40,012 nucleotides of DNA. Origin: Bacillota bacterium (GTDB taxonomy: Bacteria > Bacillota > Clostridia > Acetivibrionales > DSM-1351). Numbering within the stretch: position 1 is the first letter of the stretch; each line of letters starts with the position of its first letter. This document shows positions 8,560-17,014 of this stretch, piece by piece. Location of the stretch: contig JAEWST010000098.1 in the NCBI GenBank assembly GCA_023398105.1, forward strand, positions 1-40,012. Direction: 5' to 3'. The position numbers and the translations under genes were made by a program. Under the pieces are notes generated by a model. That model was not told the DNA's origin. It ran no database searches and saw only the letters and a program-made list of their open reading frames with translations.

Positions 8560-9456
8560 ATGGATATTAACTTTGAGTTATACAAAATATTTTATTATTG
8601 TGCACATGAAAAAAGCTTTTCAATTGCTGCCCAAAAGCTATTTATTACTCAATCAGCCGTAAGTCAGTCAATAAAAAACCTAGAAAAGCGACTGGGAGTT
8701 AATTTATTCTACAGAAAGTCCAGAAACATACAGCTCACATCAGAGGGTGAACTGCTTTTGAGTTATGCTTCCCAAGCATTTAACTTCTTAAAAGCTGCAG
8801 AAGGCAAACTCCAAGAGATAGAAGGACTACGTGCTGGAGAAATCAGAATAGGTGTAAGTGACTCCATATGCAAATATTTCATAATGCCATATATTGAAAA
8901 GTTCGGTAGGTTATACCCAAAAGTCGCTATTAAAGTTATTAATAGGACAACACCTCAATTGTTGGAAGTCTTGAAAAGTGGTCTTGTGGACATAGCAATT
9001 TCTACACTTCCAGTAAAAAAGGAAATCTTTGTAGCTACTCCTTTTATTAAGGTAAAGGATATTTTTGTTGCGTCTAATAAATTTTCTCAGCTTAAAAACA
9101 GAGAAGTTGAATTACAGGAATTGATGAAATACCCTCTAGTAATGCTCCAGTCAGATAGTTCTACAAGAAAGTCCATTGATGCCTTTTTCAGTAATCATAA
9201 ACTTGTTTGCTCTCCTGAAATAGAACTTGAAAGCCTTGAATTATTAGTTGAATTTGCAAAAATTGGCACAGGTATAGCGTACGTCCTTAAAGAAAGTGCC
9301 TTAGATCTGATAATAAATAGAGAGCTGTTTGAAATAAAGCTCAAACAATCCCTTCCTTCTAGAGAAATTGGGATTGTTAAGATGAAAAATGTTGTATTAT
9401 CAAAGGCTGTAAACACCTTTATTGATATACTTCTATCCAATACATCCAAAAAATAA
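8560..9456 (+). CDS. LysR-family transcriptional regulator
   Basis: A 298-residue LysR-type regulator. The winged helix-turn-helix occupies residues 1-60 (IAAQKLFITQSAVSQSIKNL, then LGVNLFYRKSRNIQLTSEG), followed by the linker helix. A periplasmic-binding-fold effector domain runs from about residue 90 (GEIRIGVSDSICKYFIMPYI). Length is typical. AGGAG stands seven bases before the ATG. It is divergent from purL over a 242-bp gap. LysR proteins often control the divergent gene, so the purL unit is a natural candidate target, but no T-N11-A operator could be assigned with confidence. The effector is unknown; the region resembles regulators of carbon or sulfur metabolism (CysL/YwfK-like). It converges on the HD-GYP gene. 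Confidence 0.9.
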   Translation: MDINFELYKIFYYCAHEKSFSIAAQKLFITQSAVSQSIKNLEKRLGVNLFYRKSRNIQLTSEGELLLSYASQAFNFLKAAEGKLQEIEGLRAGEIRIGVSDSICKYFIMPYIEKFGRLYPKVAIKVINRTTPQLLEVLKSGLVDIAISTLPVKKEIFVATPFIKVKDIFVASNKFSQLKNREVELQELMKYPLVMLQSDSSTRKSIDAFFSNHKLVCSPEIELESLELLVEFAKIGTGIAYVLKESALDLIINRELFEIKLKQSLPSREIGIVKMKNVVLSKAVNTFIDILLSNTSKK

Positions 9457-9504
9457 ACAAATTGAAATTAAAATATTTAATAAAATATAATTTATGAACA
9501 TTAA

Positions 9505-10554
9505 TTACAAAAATTCTGATATTAAGGCTTCTTTCTCAAATGAAAAATCATAAAACCTTTCATTTACTTTTATAATAGGTGCATATGCACACTGATACGG
9601 GACATACACAACCTCCCCAATTTCACCATTTTGCATTCTTACTTTTGAACCCACATAATAGTTTGGCATATTGCAAAACATAGCCATCATTACCTTTGGA
9701 TCAACAACATCATATCCAATCCGCTCCAGCTCCTTAAAAGCTGTAAATGGTGTCTGCCTTGTGCTATAAACACGATTTGAAGTTATAGCATCAAATATAT
9801 CGGCTACTGTAAGAATTTTTGCGTATAAATTTTTCTGAATGCCTTTAATCCCAAAAGGATAACCTGAACCATCTTCTTTTTCATGGTGCATTATTACTGC
9901 TCTTTTAACATCCATATTGATGTCTTTGTTATTCTTAATAATCTCAAACCCATAAACAGTATGCTTTTTCATTATTTCAAATTCATTTTCATTCAATGAG
10001 CCTTTTTTGTTTAATATATCCATTGGTATCTGTGATTTTCCTACATCATGAAGAATTCCAGCCATTACGACATCTTTAACTTGGTCTTTACTTAATCCCA
10101 TCCATTTCGCTAATAGCATAGCGTATGCAGATACGTTTACCATATGTGAATACGTATATTCATCAGCAATTCTGACTGAATTAACGCAATCCATCAGAGA
10201 ACTGCAATCATTGATCTTGCTATAGACATTTTCAGAAATTTCTTCAGCCACACCAAAATCCAACTTCTTCCCAGAAGCTAAATTTTGCAACAGTAGCTTT
10301 GCTTTATTAACATTCTCAATATATTTTTTTTGTTCATTATTAATATCAGTACTATCTATATACTCATCCCCACGAATGGTGTTGATTTTGTAAGTAGATA
10401 CCTTTTCAATTCCAAAACTTATTAGCTTCTTAAGTATATACTCTGTAATCAATGTGTCTTCAGGAACCACCATGTTTCCCATTACTGTATATACATCATT
10501 ACCTAAAAAACATCCTATAATGTCTTCGGTAACCCTCACATAGTCATATTTCAT
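9505..10554 (-). CDS. HD-GYP domain protein (probable c-di-GMP phosphodiesterase)
   Basis: A 349-residue cytoplasmic protein. The first ~110 residues match no domain I recognise. The HD-GYP module follows: the metal-binding HD pair in GILHDVGKSQIP (His169-Asp170), then KKHTVYGFEII, the HHEKEDGSGYP box carrying the GYP signature, and the VADIFDAITSNR motif. Such modules usually hydrolyse cyclic di-GMP. A small C-terminal beta-rich tail (VGSKVRMQNGEIGEVVYV) resembles a short SH3-like cap. I placed the start at ATG 10554, eight bases after AGTAGGTG. An upstream in-frame GTG at 10587 has no ribosome site. It follows the chemoreceptor gene on the same strand after a 187-bp gap, so a link to motility or signalling is plausible. 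Confidence 0.88.
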   Translation of the reverse strand: MKYDYVRVTEDIIGCFLGNDVYTVMGNMVVPEDTLITEYILKKLISFGIEKVSTYKINTIRGDEYIDSTDINNEQKKYIENVNKAKLLLQNLASGKKLDFGVAEEISENVYSKINDCSSLMDCVNSVRIADEYTYSHMVNVSAYAMLLAKWMGLSKDQVKDVVMAGILHDVGKSQIPMDILNKKGSLNENEFEIMKKHTVYGFEIIKNNKDINMDVKRAVIMHHEKEDGSGYPFGIKGIQKNLYAKILTVADIFDAITSNRVYSTRQTPFTAFKELERIGYDVVDPKVMMAMFCNMPNYYVGSKVRMQNGEIGEVVYVPYQCAYAPIIKVNERFYDFSFEKEALISEFL

Positions 10555-10741
10555 AAAATAACACCTACTTTGGATAAATAAATTCACATCATCAATAATG
10601 TAAATTAATTTGGAATAATACTACTATAATAGATAATTACTTTATAACAATACTATCTTATAATAAAAATCATATGAAAACAATAATAATAAAGACTCAT
10701 TTTACATGGTAATTACAACCAATTTTATGAATTCTTAATAA

Positions 10742-11986
10742 TTACAGAGTAAATTTTGAAACTTGATCCTTTAACTTTTTTGACGAAATCAAATTATTCT
10801 GTGTTGAATTCTTAACATCTGTAACTTTCTCAGCTACTTCAGCTGTTTTTATAGATATTGATGAGACTCCATCAGCACTATCATTAACGCTTGATGAAAC
10901 CTGCTCAATTGCATTGGCAATAGTAGAAATTGACTGATTCATTACTCTTGATGAATCATTAAATTCGTTCATCATTTTACTAAATTGGGTAGAATCAGTA
11001 TAATATTGTTCTACAGTCTCTATTAATTTCTGATAATCGCTTAAAATATCCTTGTCCATAAAGTCCAATAAAACTCCTGCACTATCTGTTAGTGCTCCCA
11101 CTGACTCATTAACAGTCTGAACCACTTTCTTGATGTCTGTTGCAGTCTTTGAAGATTGATCAGCAAGCTTTCGAATTTCATCAGCTACAACTGCAAAACC
11201 TTTACCTGCTTCTCCTGCTCTAGCGGCTTCAATTGCTGCATTTAATGACAGTAAGTTGGTCTGCTCAGTAATCTGAAGTATTGCCTGAGCCAGCAATTCT
11301 ATTTGTGAAACTTCTGCAGCTTTCTCCATAGCCGTTTGAAGCTGATGCTTAACATCAAAATACATATTATTAGCATTTTGTGAAGATAGCACTGCACTTT
11401 CCTTTAATTCACTGGCATGTTCACTTATTAGGTTAGCTGATACAGCACCCTTTTCGGAATTTTGCGATATTAGATTAATGTTTTGCATTATCTCTTGAGT
11501 GCTATTGCTTATTTGATATGTTGTTGTTGCAGATTGCTGCATAGACGCTGAGATATGCTCGCTTGTAAGCAAAGTATCATCTGTTTGCTCCTTTAAGTGA
11601 AGTGCCATATTTTCAACTTCTTGAGTATTATCTATTAGTTGCTTTGAAGTTTCCTGCATCAATCCCAAAATGTCTCTAAGTGCAATTCTAGCCAAAGATA
11701 AATTTTTTGCAAGAAATCCAATTTCATCTTTTCTTTGTTTAATTTTATTATAGGTTTTGTCATGTGATAAATCAAAATTAGCTGTTCTTTCAACAACCTT
11801 ACCAAGAGTTTTTAAAGGTAAGCTTATCGAAAAGGTCAAAAACGCTCCAATTACGACAACAAAAATCCACGAAATTATAGGAAATATAAAAAGCGGAAAA
11901 TTCCAAAATAAACACCCCGCTGTTCCTAAACATGTTATCAATATACCTCCCAAAACAATAAATAGTATCTTTTTGCTAATAGACAT
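10742..11986 (-). CDS. Methyl-accepting chemotaxis-type protein lacking an extracellular sensor domain
   Basis: A 414-residue receptor. Two membrane segments (about residues 6-28 and 31-53) are separated by only a few residues, so there is no room for an outside ligand domain. A HAMP-like linker (about 54-105) follows. The long signalling helical hairpin has the conserved tip ITEQTNLLSLNAAIEAARAGE and then GKGFAVVADEIRKLADQS. Input must come from the membrane, the HAMP region, or partner proteins. The start is ATG 11986 with GGGGGCG upstream; the in-frame TTG at 12010 lacks a ribosome site. No che genes are in the window. The signalling domain call is firm; what it senses is unknown. Confidence 0.9.
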   Translation of the reverse strand: MSISKKILFIVLGGILITCLGTAGCLFWNFPLFIFPIISWIFVVVIGAFLTFSISLPLKTLGKVVERTANFDLSHDKTYNKIKQRKDEIGFLAKNLSLARIALRDILGLMQETSKQLIDNTQEVENMALHLKEQTDDTLLTSEHISASMQQSATTTYQISNSTQEIMQNINLISQNSEKGAVSANLISEHASELKESAVLSSQNANNMYFDVKHQLQTAMEKAAEVSQIELLAQAILQITEQTNLLSLNAAIEAARAGEAGKGFAVVADEIRKLADQSSKTATDIKKVVQTVNESVGALTDSAGVLLDFMDKDILSDYQKLIETVEQYYTDSTQFSKMMNEFNDSSRVMNQSISTIANAIEQVSSSVNDSADGVSSISIKTAEVAEKVTDVKNSTQNNLISSKKLKDQVSKFTL

Positions 11987-12208
11987 ACGTATTTCGCCCC
12001 CAATATTCAAGTTAATTTATTCCATATTTATTATATTAACATATCTTATTTATATTTTCTATAATATTTTAGACTTAGTAGAATTTTTGTAATATTATGA
12101 GTATATTTGTATTTTTTTCTCTTATTCTTTTATAGAATGGAATATTTTCTTAATGTTTATTGTTTTTTATTATCCAGTTGTATAAATTAGGTTGAAATCG
12201 TTAAAATA

Positions 12209-12297
12209 AAAGCTTAAAAAGGTAATTTACAAGCTTTACATGCTCTTCATTTGTATGCTATTATATCCTGTAATATATGTACAGATTTTAGTACATA
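12209..12297. promoter_or_regulatory. Candidate promoter and operator for the XRE-cupin/ligase operon
   Basis: The 425-bp gap between the divergent receptor and XRE genes holds three ordered signals. The first is an inverted repeat, AAAGCTT/AAGCTTT (12209-12215 and 12231-12237). The second is a plausible promoter, TTTACA (12235-12240), 18 bp, TATTAT (12259-12264). The third is a 7-bp palindrome, TATGTAC-N8-GTACATA (12276-12297), placed right at the expected transcription start. The last is well placed for a repressor such as the XRE protein encoded next. The rest of the gap is AT-rich with no gene. Confidence 0.4.
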
Positions 12298-12411
12298 CCT
12301 TCAGTTCAACTAAAGCTGTATATTATTTTATTATTAACAAAACTATAAACTATACAAATTTTTCAGCACTGTTAAAAATAAATTATTAAATAATAGGAAG
12401 GTGATAGTTAT

Positions 12412-12969
12412 ATGTCTGAACAAATAAAGCTAATTGCATCAAGAATAAAAGACTTAAGAGAAATATCCGAAATATCCATTCAAACTCTTGCTACTGAGCT
12501 TAAAATTCCCGAAGAAACCTACAGAGCTTATGAAAGTGGTGATACGGATATACCAGTTAGTTTTCTTTATCAAATAGCTAATAAGTTTAAAGTGGAGCTT
12601 TCGGCTATACTTACTGGTGATGCACCAAAGCTACACACTTATCAAGTGGTCAGAAAAGGAAAAGGTGCCAGCGTAGAAAGAAGAGAAGACTATAAATATC
12701 ATAGTTTGGCTAATAATTTTATAGGCAAAAAGGCAGAACCATTTGTTGTTACTGTTCCTGCTCCTTCAGATGGTTTTGAGATGCATTTTAATTCACATCA
12801 AGGTCAAGAATTCAATTATGTTCTTGAAGGAACTGTAGAAATAATTATAAATGGACATGAGCTGATTTTAGAAGAAGGAGATTCAGTATACTTTGACTCT
12901 TCTGCAAATCATGCAATGAAAGCATTAAATGGAGAACAAGCAAAATTCTTAGCAATAATTCTTAAGTAA
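12412..12969 (+). CDS. XRE-family regulator with C-terminal cupin sensor domain
   Basis: A 185-residue two-domain regulator. Residues 5-62 form an XRE helix-turn-helix (IKDLREISEISIQTLATEL, then YRAYESGDTDIPVSFLYQIANKF). Residues ~110-184 form a cupin_2 barrel (HFNSHQGQEFNYVLEGTVEI, LEEGDSVYFDSSANHAM), which usually binds a small ligand. AGGAAGGTG precedes the ATG. It lies 16 bp upstream of an acyl-CoA synthetase gene on the same strand. This pairing of XRE-cupin regulator with an AMP-forming synthetase recurs in anaerobes as I recall, and suggests that the regulator senses the synthetase's acid substrate or acyl-CoA product (inference). Confidence 0.88.
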   Translation: MSEQIKLIASRIKDLREISEISIQTLATELKIPEETYRAYESGDTDIPVSFLYQIANKFKVELSAILTGDAPKLHTYQVVRKGKGASVERREDYKYHSLANNFIGKKAEPFVVTVPAPSDGFEMHFNSHQGQEFNYVLEGTVEIIINGHELILEEGDSVYFDSSANHAMKALNGEQAKFLAIILK

Positions 12970-12985
12970 CTTAGGGGGAATAAAA

Positions 12986-14647
12986 ATGTTGCAAAAATAT
13001 CTATCAAAGATAGACTTCTCTTCATATGAAGATCTTCTTGAAAACTACCAAGTAAATATACCAGAAAATTTTAATTTTGCATATGATGTAGTTGACGAAT
13101 ATGCAAGAACGGAGCCTAATAAAGTTGCCATCGTATGGTGCGATGAATCAGGTGCAGAAGCCACATTTACTTTTGCACAACTCAAAGAATACAGCGATAA
13201 AACTGCTAATTTCTTTAAATCTGTAGGCATTAAGAGGGGCGACCCTGTTATGCTTGTCTTAAAAAGAAGATATGAGTTTTGGTTCTGTATTTTGGCACTG
13301 CACAAATTAGGTGCTATAACTATTCCAGCAACACATCTTTTGACTGAAAAAGATTATGTGTACAGATTTAACGCTGCCGATATAAAAATGATTGTATGTG
13401 TTCCAGATGCTGAAGTATTAAAAAATGTGGAAGCAGCTCAAGGCAAATGCCCATCCCTTAAGCATAAAGCACTAATTTGTGATAGTAAAGCTGACTGGAT
13501 AGACTTTACAAAATCTGTTGATGAAGCTTCAAATGTATTTGAAAAACCTACAGGTGAGCAAGCCTCACACAATAATGATATTTCTTTATTATATTTTACT
13601 TCAGGAACCACAGGTATGCCAAAAATGGTTCAACATGATTATTTGTATCCTTTAGGTCATATTTATACCGCTAAATATTGGCAAAATGTAATTGATGGAG
13701 GCTTACACCTTACAGTTGCTGATACAGGCTGGGCAAAAGCTGTTTGGGGTAAAATCTATGGTCAATGGATTGCTGGAAGTGCAGTATTTGTATATGATTA
13801 TGATAAATTTGTTGCAAAGGAACTGCTTGAGGTTATTTCAAAACACAAAGTAACCACCTTCTGTGCACCTCCCACAATATATAGATTCTTTATAAAGGAA
13901 GACCTTGCAAAATACGACCTAAGTTCTCTGAAATACTGTGTAGTTGCTGGTGAGCCACTAAACCCAGAGGTATTTAATCAATTCTATAACGCAACAGGTA
14001 TTCAATTAAAAGAAGGCTTTGGTCAGACAGAATTAACAGTTGTTCTTTCAATAACTAAATGGACAGAAGCTAAACCTGGTTCTATGGGCAAAGCATCACC
14101 TGGCTATGATGTTGATTTAATAGACGAGAACGGCAACTCCTGTCAAATCGGTGAAGAAGGTCAGATTGTTATTCGTACTGATAAGATGAAGCCTGCAGGA
14201 ATGTTTGGCGGATATTATAGAGATGAAGCTTTGACCCATAAGGTTTGGCACGATGGCATCTATTATACTGGTGATTTGGCTTGGCGTGATGAAGAAGGAT
14301 ATTTCTGGTTTGTTGGCAGATCTGATGATGTAATTAAGAGCTCAGGCTACAGAATTGGACCTTTTGAAGTTGAAAGTGCACTATTAGAGCACCCTGCTGT
14401 ATTAGAATGTGCAATAACTGCTGTCCCTGATGAAGTAAGAGGACAGATTGTAAAAGCAACAGTTGTTCTTGCAAAGAATTATGCTCCAAGCAAGGAGCTT
14501 GTTAAAGAACTTCAAGAGCATGTTAAGAATGTAACTGCTCCTTATAAGTATCCAAGATTGATTGAGTTTGTAACTGAATTACCAAAAACCATCAGCGGAA
14601 AGATAAGACGTGTAGAGATTAGAGAAACTGACGGAACGAAAAAGTAA
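12986..14647 (+). CDS. AMP-forming acyl-CoA synthetase (acyl-adenylate ligase)
   Basis: A 553-residue member of the ANL superfamily, most like medium-chain acyl-CoA synthetases and acetyl-CoA synthetases. It activates a carboxylic acid with ATP and joins it to CoA. Seen motifs are the phosphate-binding loop YFTSGTTGMPKMVQ (near 203-216), GFGQTEL (near 346), the Y-x-GD-x-A hinge region YTGDLAWRDEEGYFWFVGRSDD, SSGYRIGPFEVE, and the catalytic Lys539 in PKTISGKIRR. A GGGGGAA ribosome site stands before the ATG. The gene is co-transcribed with the XRE-cupin regulator and ends at a strong bidirectional terminator. The substrate cannot be read: short or medium chain fatty acids or aromatic acids are all possible. 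Confidence 0.9.
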   Translation: MLQKYLSKIDFSSYEDLLENYQVNIPENFNFAYDVVDEYARTEPNKVAIVWCDESGAEATFTFAQLKEYSDKTANFFKSVGIKRGDPVMLVLKRRYEFWFCILALHKLGAITIPATHLLTEKDYVYRFNAADIKMIVCVPDAEVLKNVEAAQGKCPSLKHKALICDSKADWIDFTKSVDEASNVFEKPTGEQASHNNDISLLYFTSGTTGMPKMVQHDYLYPLGHIYTAKYWQNVIDGGLHLTVADTGWAKAVWGKIYGQWIAGSAVFVYDYDKFVAKELLEVISKHKVTTFCAPPTIYRFFIKEDLAKYDLSSLKYCVVAGEPLNPEVFNQFYNATGIQLKEGFGQTELTVVLSITKWTEAKPGSMGKASPGYDVDLIDENGNSCQIGEEGQIVIRTDKMKPAGMFGGYYRDEALTHKVWHDGIYYTGDLAWRDEEGYFWFVGRSDDVIKSSGYRIGPFEVESALLEHPAVLECAITAVPDEVRGQIVKATVVLAKNYAPSKELVKELQEHVKNVTAPYKYPRLIEFVTELPKTISGKIRRVEIRETDGTKK

Positions 14648-14683
14648 TTTTAATCATTCTGTAAAATATTATTACAAATAATT

Positions 14684-14719
14684 GTGGCAGCAACGGAAAC
14701 TTTCTTCTGTTGCTGCCAC
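14684..14719. terminator. Bidirectional intrinsic terminator between the ligase gene and htpG
   Basis: A perfect 11-bp GC-rich stem, GTGGCAGCAAC (14684-14694) and its complement (14709-14719), extends inward by about four more pairs. It is followed by T-rich sequence on the plus side and A-rich sequence (T-rich in transcript) on the minus side. It lies between the convergent ends of the two genes and should stop both. Confidence 0.85.
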
Positions 14720-14741
14720 TGTTAATTTATGCCTTTATTTT

Positions 14742-16652
14742 TTATACTAACTTCATTAATATCTCATTGCTTCTAACGATAAATTTTGACATTGCTTCTG
14801 AATCCAGTGGTTGATGGCTCATCATTGCCAAATCGTATATATGCTCACTAATAAGCTTTACATCGTCCTTTTTGGATTCATTTTCCTTCAAATCAATTAC
14901 TGCTTTAACAAGCTTGTTGGAGGAGTTAAGTACAAGTGTCTGCTCTTTAGGGAACATGCTGCTCATATCCATTCCGCCACCATACATTTTGCTCATTTCC
15001 TGCATTCTTCTAGATTGTTCTGATAAAAGAACAACAGCAGGAATAGAATCATTTTTCAAGGCTTCAACCTGTATCTTTAATTTTTCATCATTTATAGTTT
15101 CTTTGAATAGCGTTTCAAGATAGCTTATATCTGCTTCAGCAATCCCTGTATTCTCCTGTTTCATGTTAGCTGATATGTCAGCATCAATTCTATTAAATTG
15201 AACTCCAGACACTTTGCTTTCAATTAATGACATGAAGTGATTGTCAATCATAGTTGAAAGAATAACTGCTTCCATATCGTTTTCATTAAACAGCTTTATA
15301 TACTGTGCCTGTTGATTCTCATCCGATACATAGAATACCTTGTTTTCATGCTTTTCCTTGTTATTTTCAAGATATCCATTTAGGGTTACATATTCGCCCT
15401 TAGTGGATTTGTAAATAATTATGTCCTTTACTCTGTCATAGAATTTTTCTTCTCTGATACAGCCATACTTGACAAATGGATTTATATCATTCCAATACTT
15501 ATCATAGCTTTCACGATCATTTTCAAAGATAGATGCAAGCTTATCAGCAACCTTCTTTGTAATATGTGTAGATATCTTATTAACATACCCATCATTTTGC
15601 AGGAAGCTTCTTGATACATTTAAAGGTAGGTCTGGGCAGTCCAAAACACCCTTTAAGAGCATTAAGAACTCAGGAATTACTTCCTTTATATTGTCTGCTA
15701 CGAAAACTTGATTGTAATAGAGCTTTATCTGTCCTTCCATTGTTTCAAACTCGTGCTTCAATTTAGGGAAATATAAAATACCCTTTAAATTGAATGGATA
15801 ATCCATATTTAAGTGAATCCAAAAGAGAGGCTCATTGAAATCGTGGAATACCTTTGTATAAAACTGCTTGTATTCCTCATCTGTACAATCTTTTGGGTTT
15901 TTAAGCCACAATGGTTTTGTATCGTTAAGAGGCTTTGGAGCTGCTGGTTCAACTTTTTCCTCGCTACTGCCCTCTTCAGTTGCTTCAGCAGGCTTTTCCT
16001 CAGTCTTTTCAAGTTCTTTTGCTGCATCTTCTAAATAGAGTTCAATAGGTAAGAATGCAAAATATTTTTCAAGGGTTTGTCTCATTTTATATTCATCCAC
16101 AAATTCAAGGCTATCCTCAGTTAAGTACAATGTAATCATAGTACCTCTGTCTGTTTTGTCAGAATCTGACATTTCAAACTCAGTGCCGCCATCACTTACC
16201 CACTTTACTGCTTTTGCACCGTTTTGATAGGATAATGTGTCAATTTGAACACGCTCGGATACCATAAATGCTGAATAGAAGCCTAATCCAAAATGTCCGA
16301 TAATTTGACCATCATCAGACTTGTCCTTATATTTCTCAATAAAATCTACTGCACCTGAAAAAGCAATTTGGTTAATATACTTTTTAACCTCTTCATCAGT
16401 CATTCCTAAACCATTGTCTATAACCTTGATTGTTTTATCATTTTTGTTGACAATGACCTTTATTTCATACTTGTTGTCGTCTGGCAGCTCTGCTTCACCC
16501 ATAGCATCCAGCTTTTTCAGTTTGCTAATAGCATCACTTGCATTTGATACAAGCTCTCTTATAAATATATCCTTTTCAGAATACAGCCATTTTTTTATAA
16601 TTGGAAATATATTTTCCGTATTAATTGATATGTTTCCTCTTTCTTGTCCCAT
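14742..16652 (-). CDS. htpG: Hsp90-family molecular chaperone HtpG
   Basis: A 636-residue full-length bacterial Hsp90. The N-terminal GHKL ATPase shows FIRELVSNASDAISKLKKL, the DNGLGM loop and IGHFGLGFYSAFMV. The middle domain begins after an acidic, Ala/Glu-rich stretch near residues 208-240 (EKPAEATEEGSSEEKVEPA). It carries PLFWIHLNMDYPFNLKGILYFP and the LDCPDLPLNVSRSFLQ arm. The C-terminal dimerisation region ends at LMKLV. It acts as an ATP-driven cytoplasmic chaperone dimer. The ribosome site is weak. The gene has its own promoter and a perfect CIRCE element upstream, implying HrcA control. In Bacillus subtilis htpG is not in the HrcA regulon. It is transcribed separately from the spoVR operon just upstream. 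Confidence 0.97.
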   Translation of the reverse strand: MGQERGNISINTENIFPIIKKWLYSEKDIFIRELVSNASDAISKLKKLDAMGEAELPDDNKYEIKVIVNKNDKTIKVIDNGLGMTDEEVKKYINQIAFSGAVDFIEKYKDKSDDGQIIGHFGLGFYSAFMVSERVQIDTLSYQNGAKAVKWVSDGGTEFEMSDSDKTDRGTMITLYLTEDSLEFVDEYKMRQTLEKYFAFLPIELYLEDAAKELEKTEEKPAEATEEGSSEEKVEPAAPKPLNDTKPLWLKNPKDCTDEEYKQFYTKVFHDFNEPLFWIHLNMDYPFNLKGILYFPKLKHEFETMEGQIKLYYNQVFVADNIKEVIPEFLMLLKGVLDCPDLPLNVSRSFLQNDGYVNKISTHITKKVADKLASIFENDRESYDKYWNDINPFVKYGCIREEKFYDRVKDIIIYKSTKGEYVTLNGYLENNKEKHENKVFYVSDENQQAQYIKLFNENDMEAVILSTMIDNHFMSLIESKVSGVQFNRIDADISANMKQENTGIAEADISYLETLFKETINDEKLKIQVEALKNDSIPAVVLLSEQSRRMQEMSKMYGGGMDMSSMFPKEQTLVLNSSNKLVKAVIDLKENESKKDDVKLISEHIYDLAMMSHQPLDSEAMSKFIVRSNEILMKLV

Positions 16653-16772
16653 AATATCTTGTCCAAACCTTGCTTCCGCAAAAGAGTGCAGGAGTGGACC
16701 TAATCCTCCTTTTTGTTTATTTATTTAGTTAGTTTCAAGCTCATGTATGCTTGATTTATATACGATAGTAAT

Positions 16773-16801
16773 AATATACCTCTACTAGCGAAAAATTTCA
16801 A
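16773..16801 (-). promoter_or_regulatory. Sigma-A type promoter of htpG
   Basis: On the minus strand, TTGAAA (16796-16801), a 17-bp spacer and TATATT (16773-16778) give a near-consensus promoter starting near 16766, about 114 nt before the htpG ATG. The CIRCE operator ends only 7 bp upstream of the -35 box. Confidence 0.65.
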
Positions 16802-16808
16802 GCATTTT

Positions 16809-16835
16809 TTAGCACTCAATTAATATGAGTGCTAA
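16809..16835. promoter_or_regulatory. CIRCE operator (HrcA-binding site)
   Basis: A perfect match to the classical CIRCE inverted repeat: TTAGCACTC, nine bases, GAGTGCTAA. HrcA binds this site and represses heat-shock genes, usually groESL and dnaK. Here it lies between the end of spoVR and htpG, immediately upstream of the htpG -35 box rather than downstream of the start site. No other gene in the window could be its target. Confidence 0.93.
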
Positions 16836-16922
16836 CAAAATGAAAAAAATCATCTGAAATGTTGTTTTTTTATATTTCATCGCTTAATAAAAAACTCTTT
16901 AAATTTTAGTTAATATTTAATC

Positions 16923-16985
16923 ACTCAACTTTCCCAGTTGAATTTAAGGTGTGGTAGCAATCTCAAATGAAAAGTCAAGTTCACC
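16923..16985. repeat. Partial copy (B) of the intergenic hairpin repeat family
   Basis: ACTCAACTTTCCCAGTTG is followed by GGTGTGGTAGCAATCTCAAA. It parallels the left end of copy C, where CAACTTTCG precedes GGTGAGGTAGCAACATCAAA. A small hairpin, CAACT/AGTTG, lies at 16926-16940. Only one end of the element is present, downstream of the spoVR stop. Confidence 0.5.
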
Positions 16986-17014
16986 ATTTAAGTACCAACT
17001 ATACTTTCGAGTTA

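Noticed and set aside
14811..16728. Plus-strand open frames within htpG
   Set aside because: They are antisense shadows of a fully conserved chaperone gene and lack ribosome sites.
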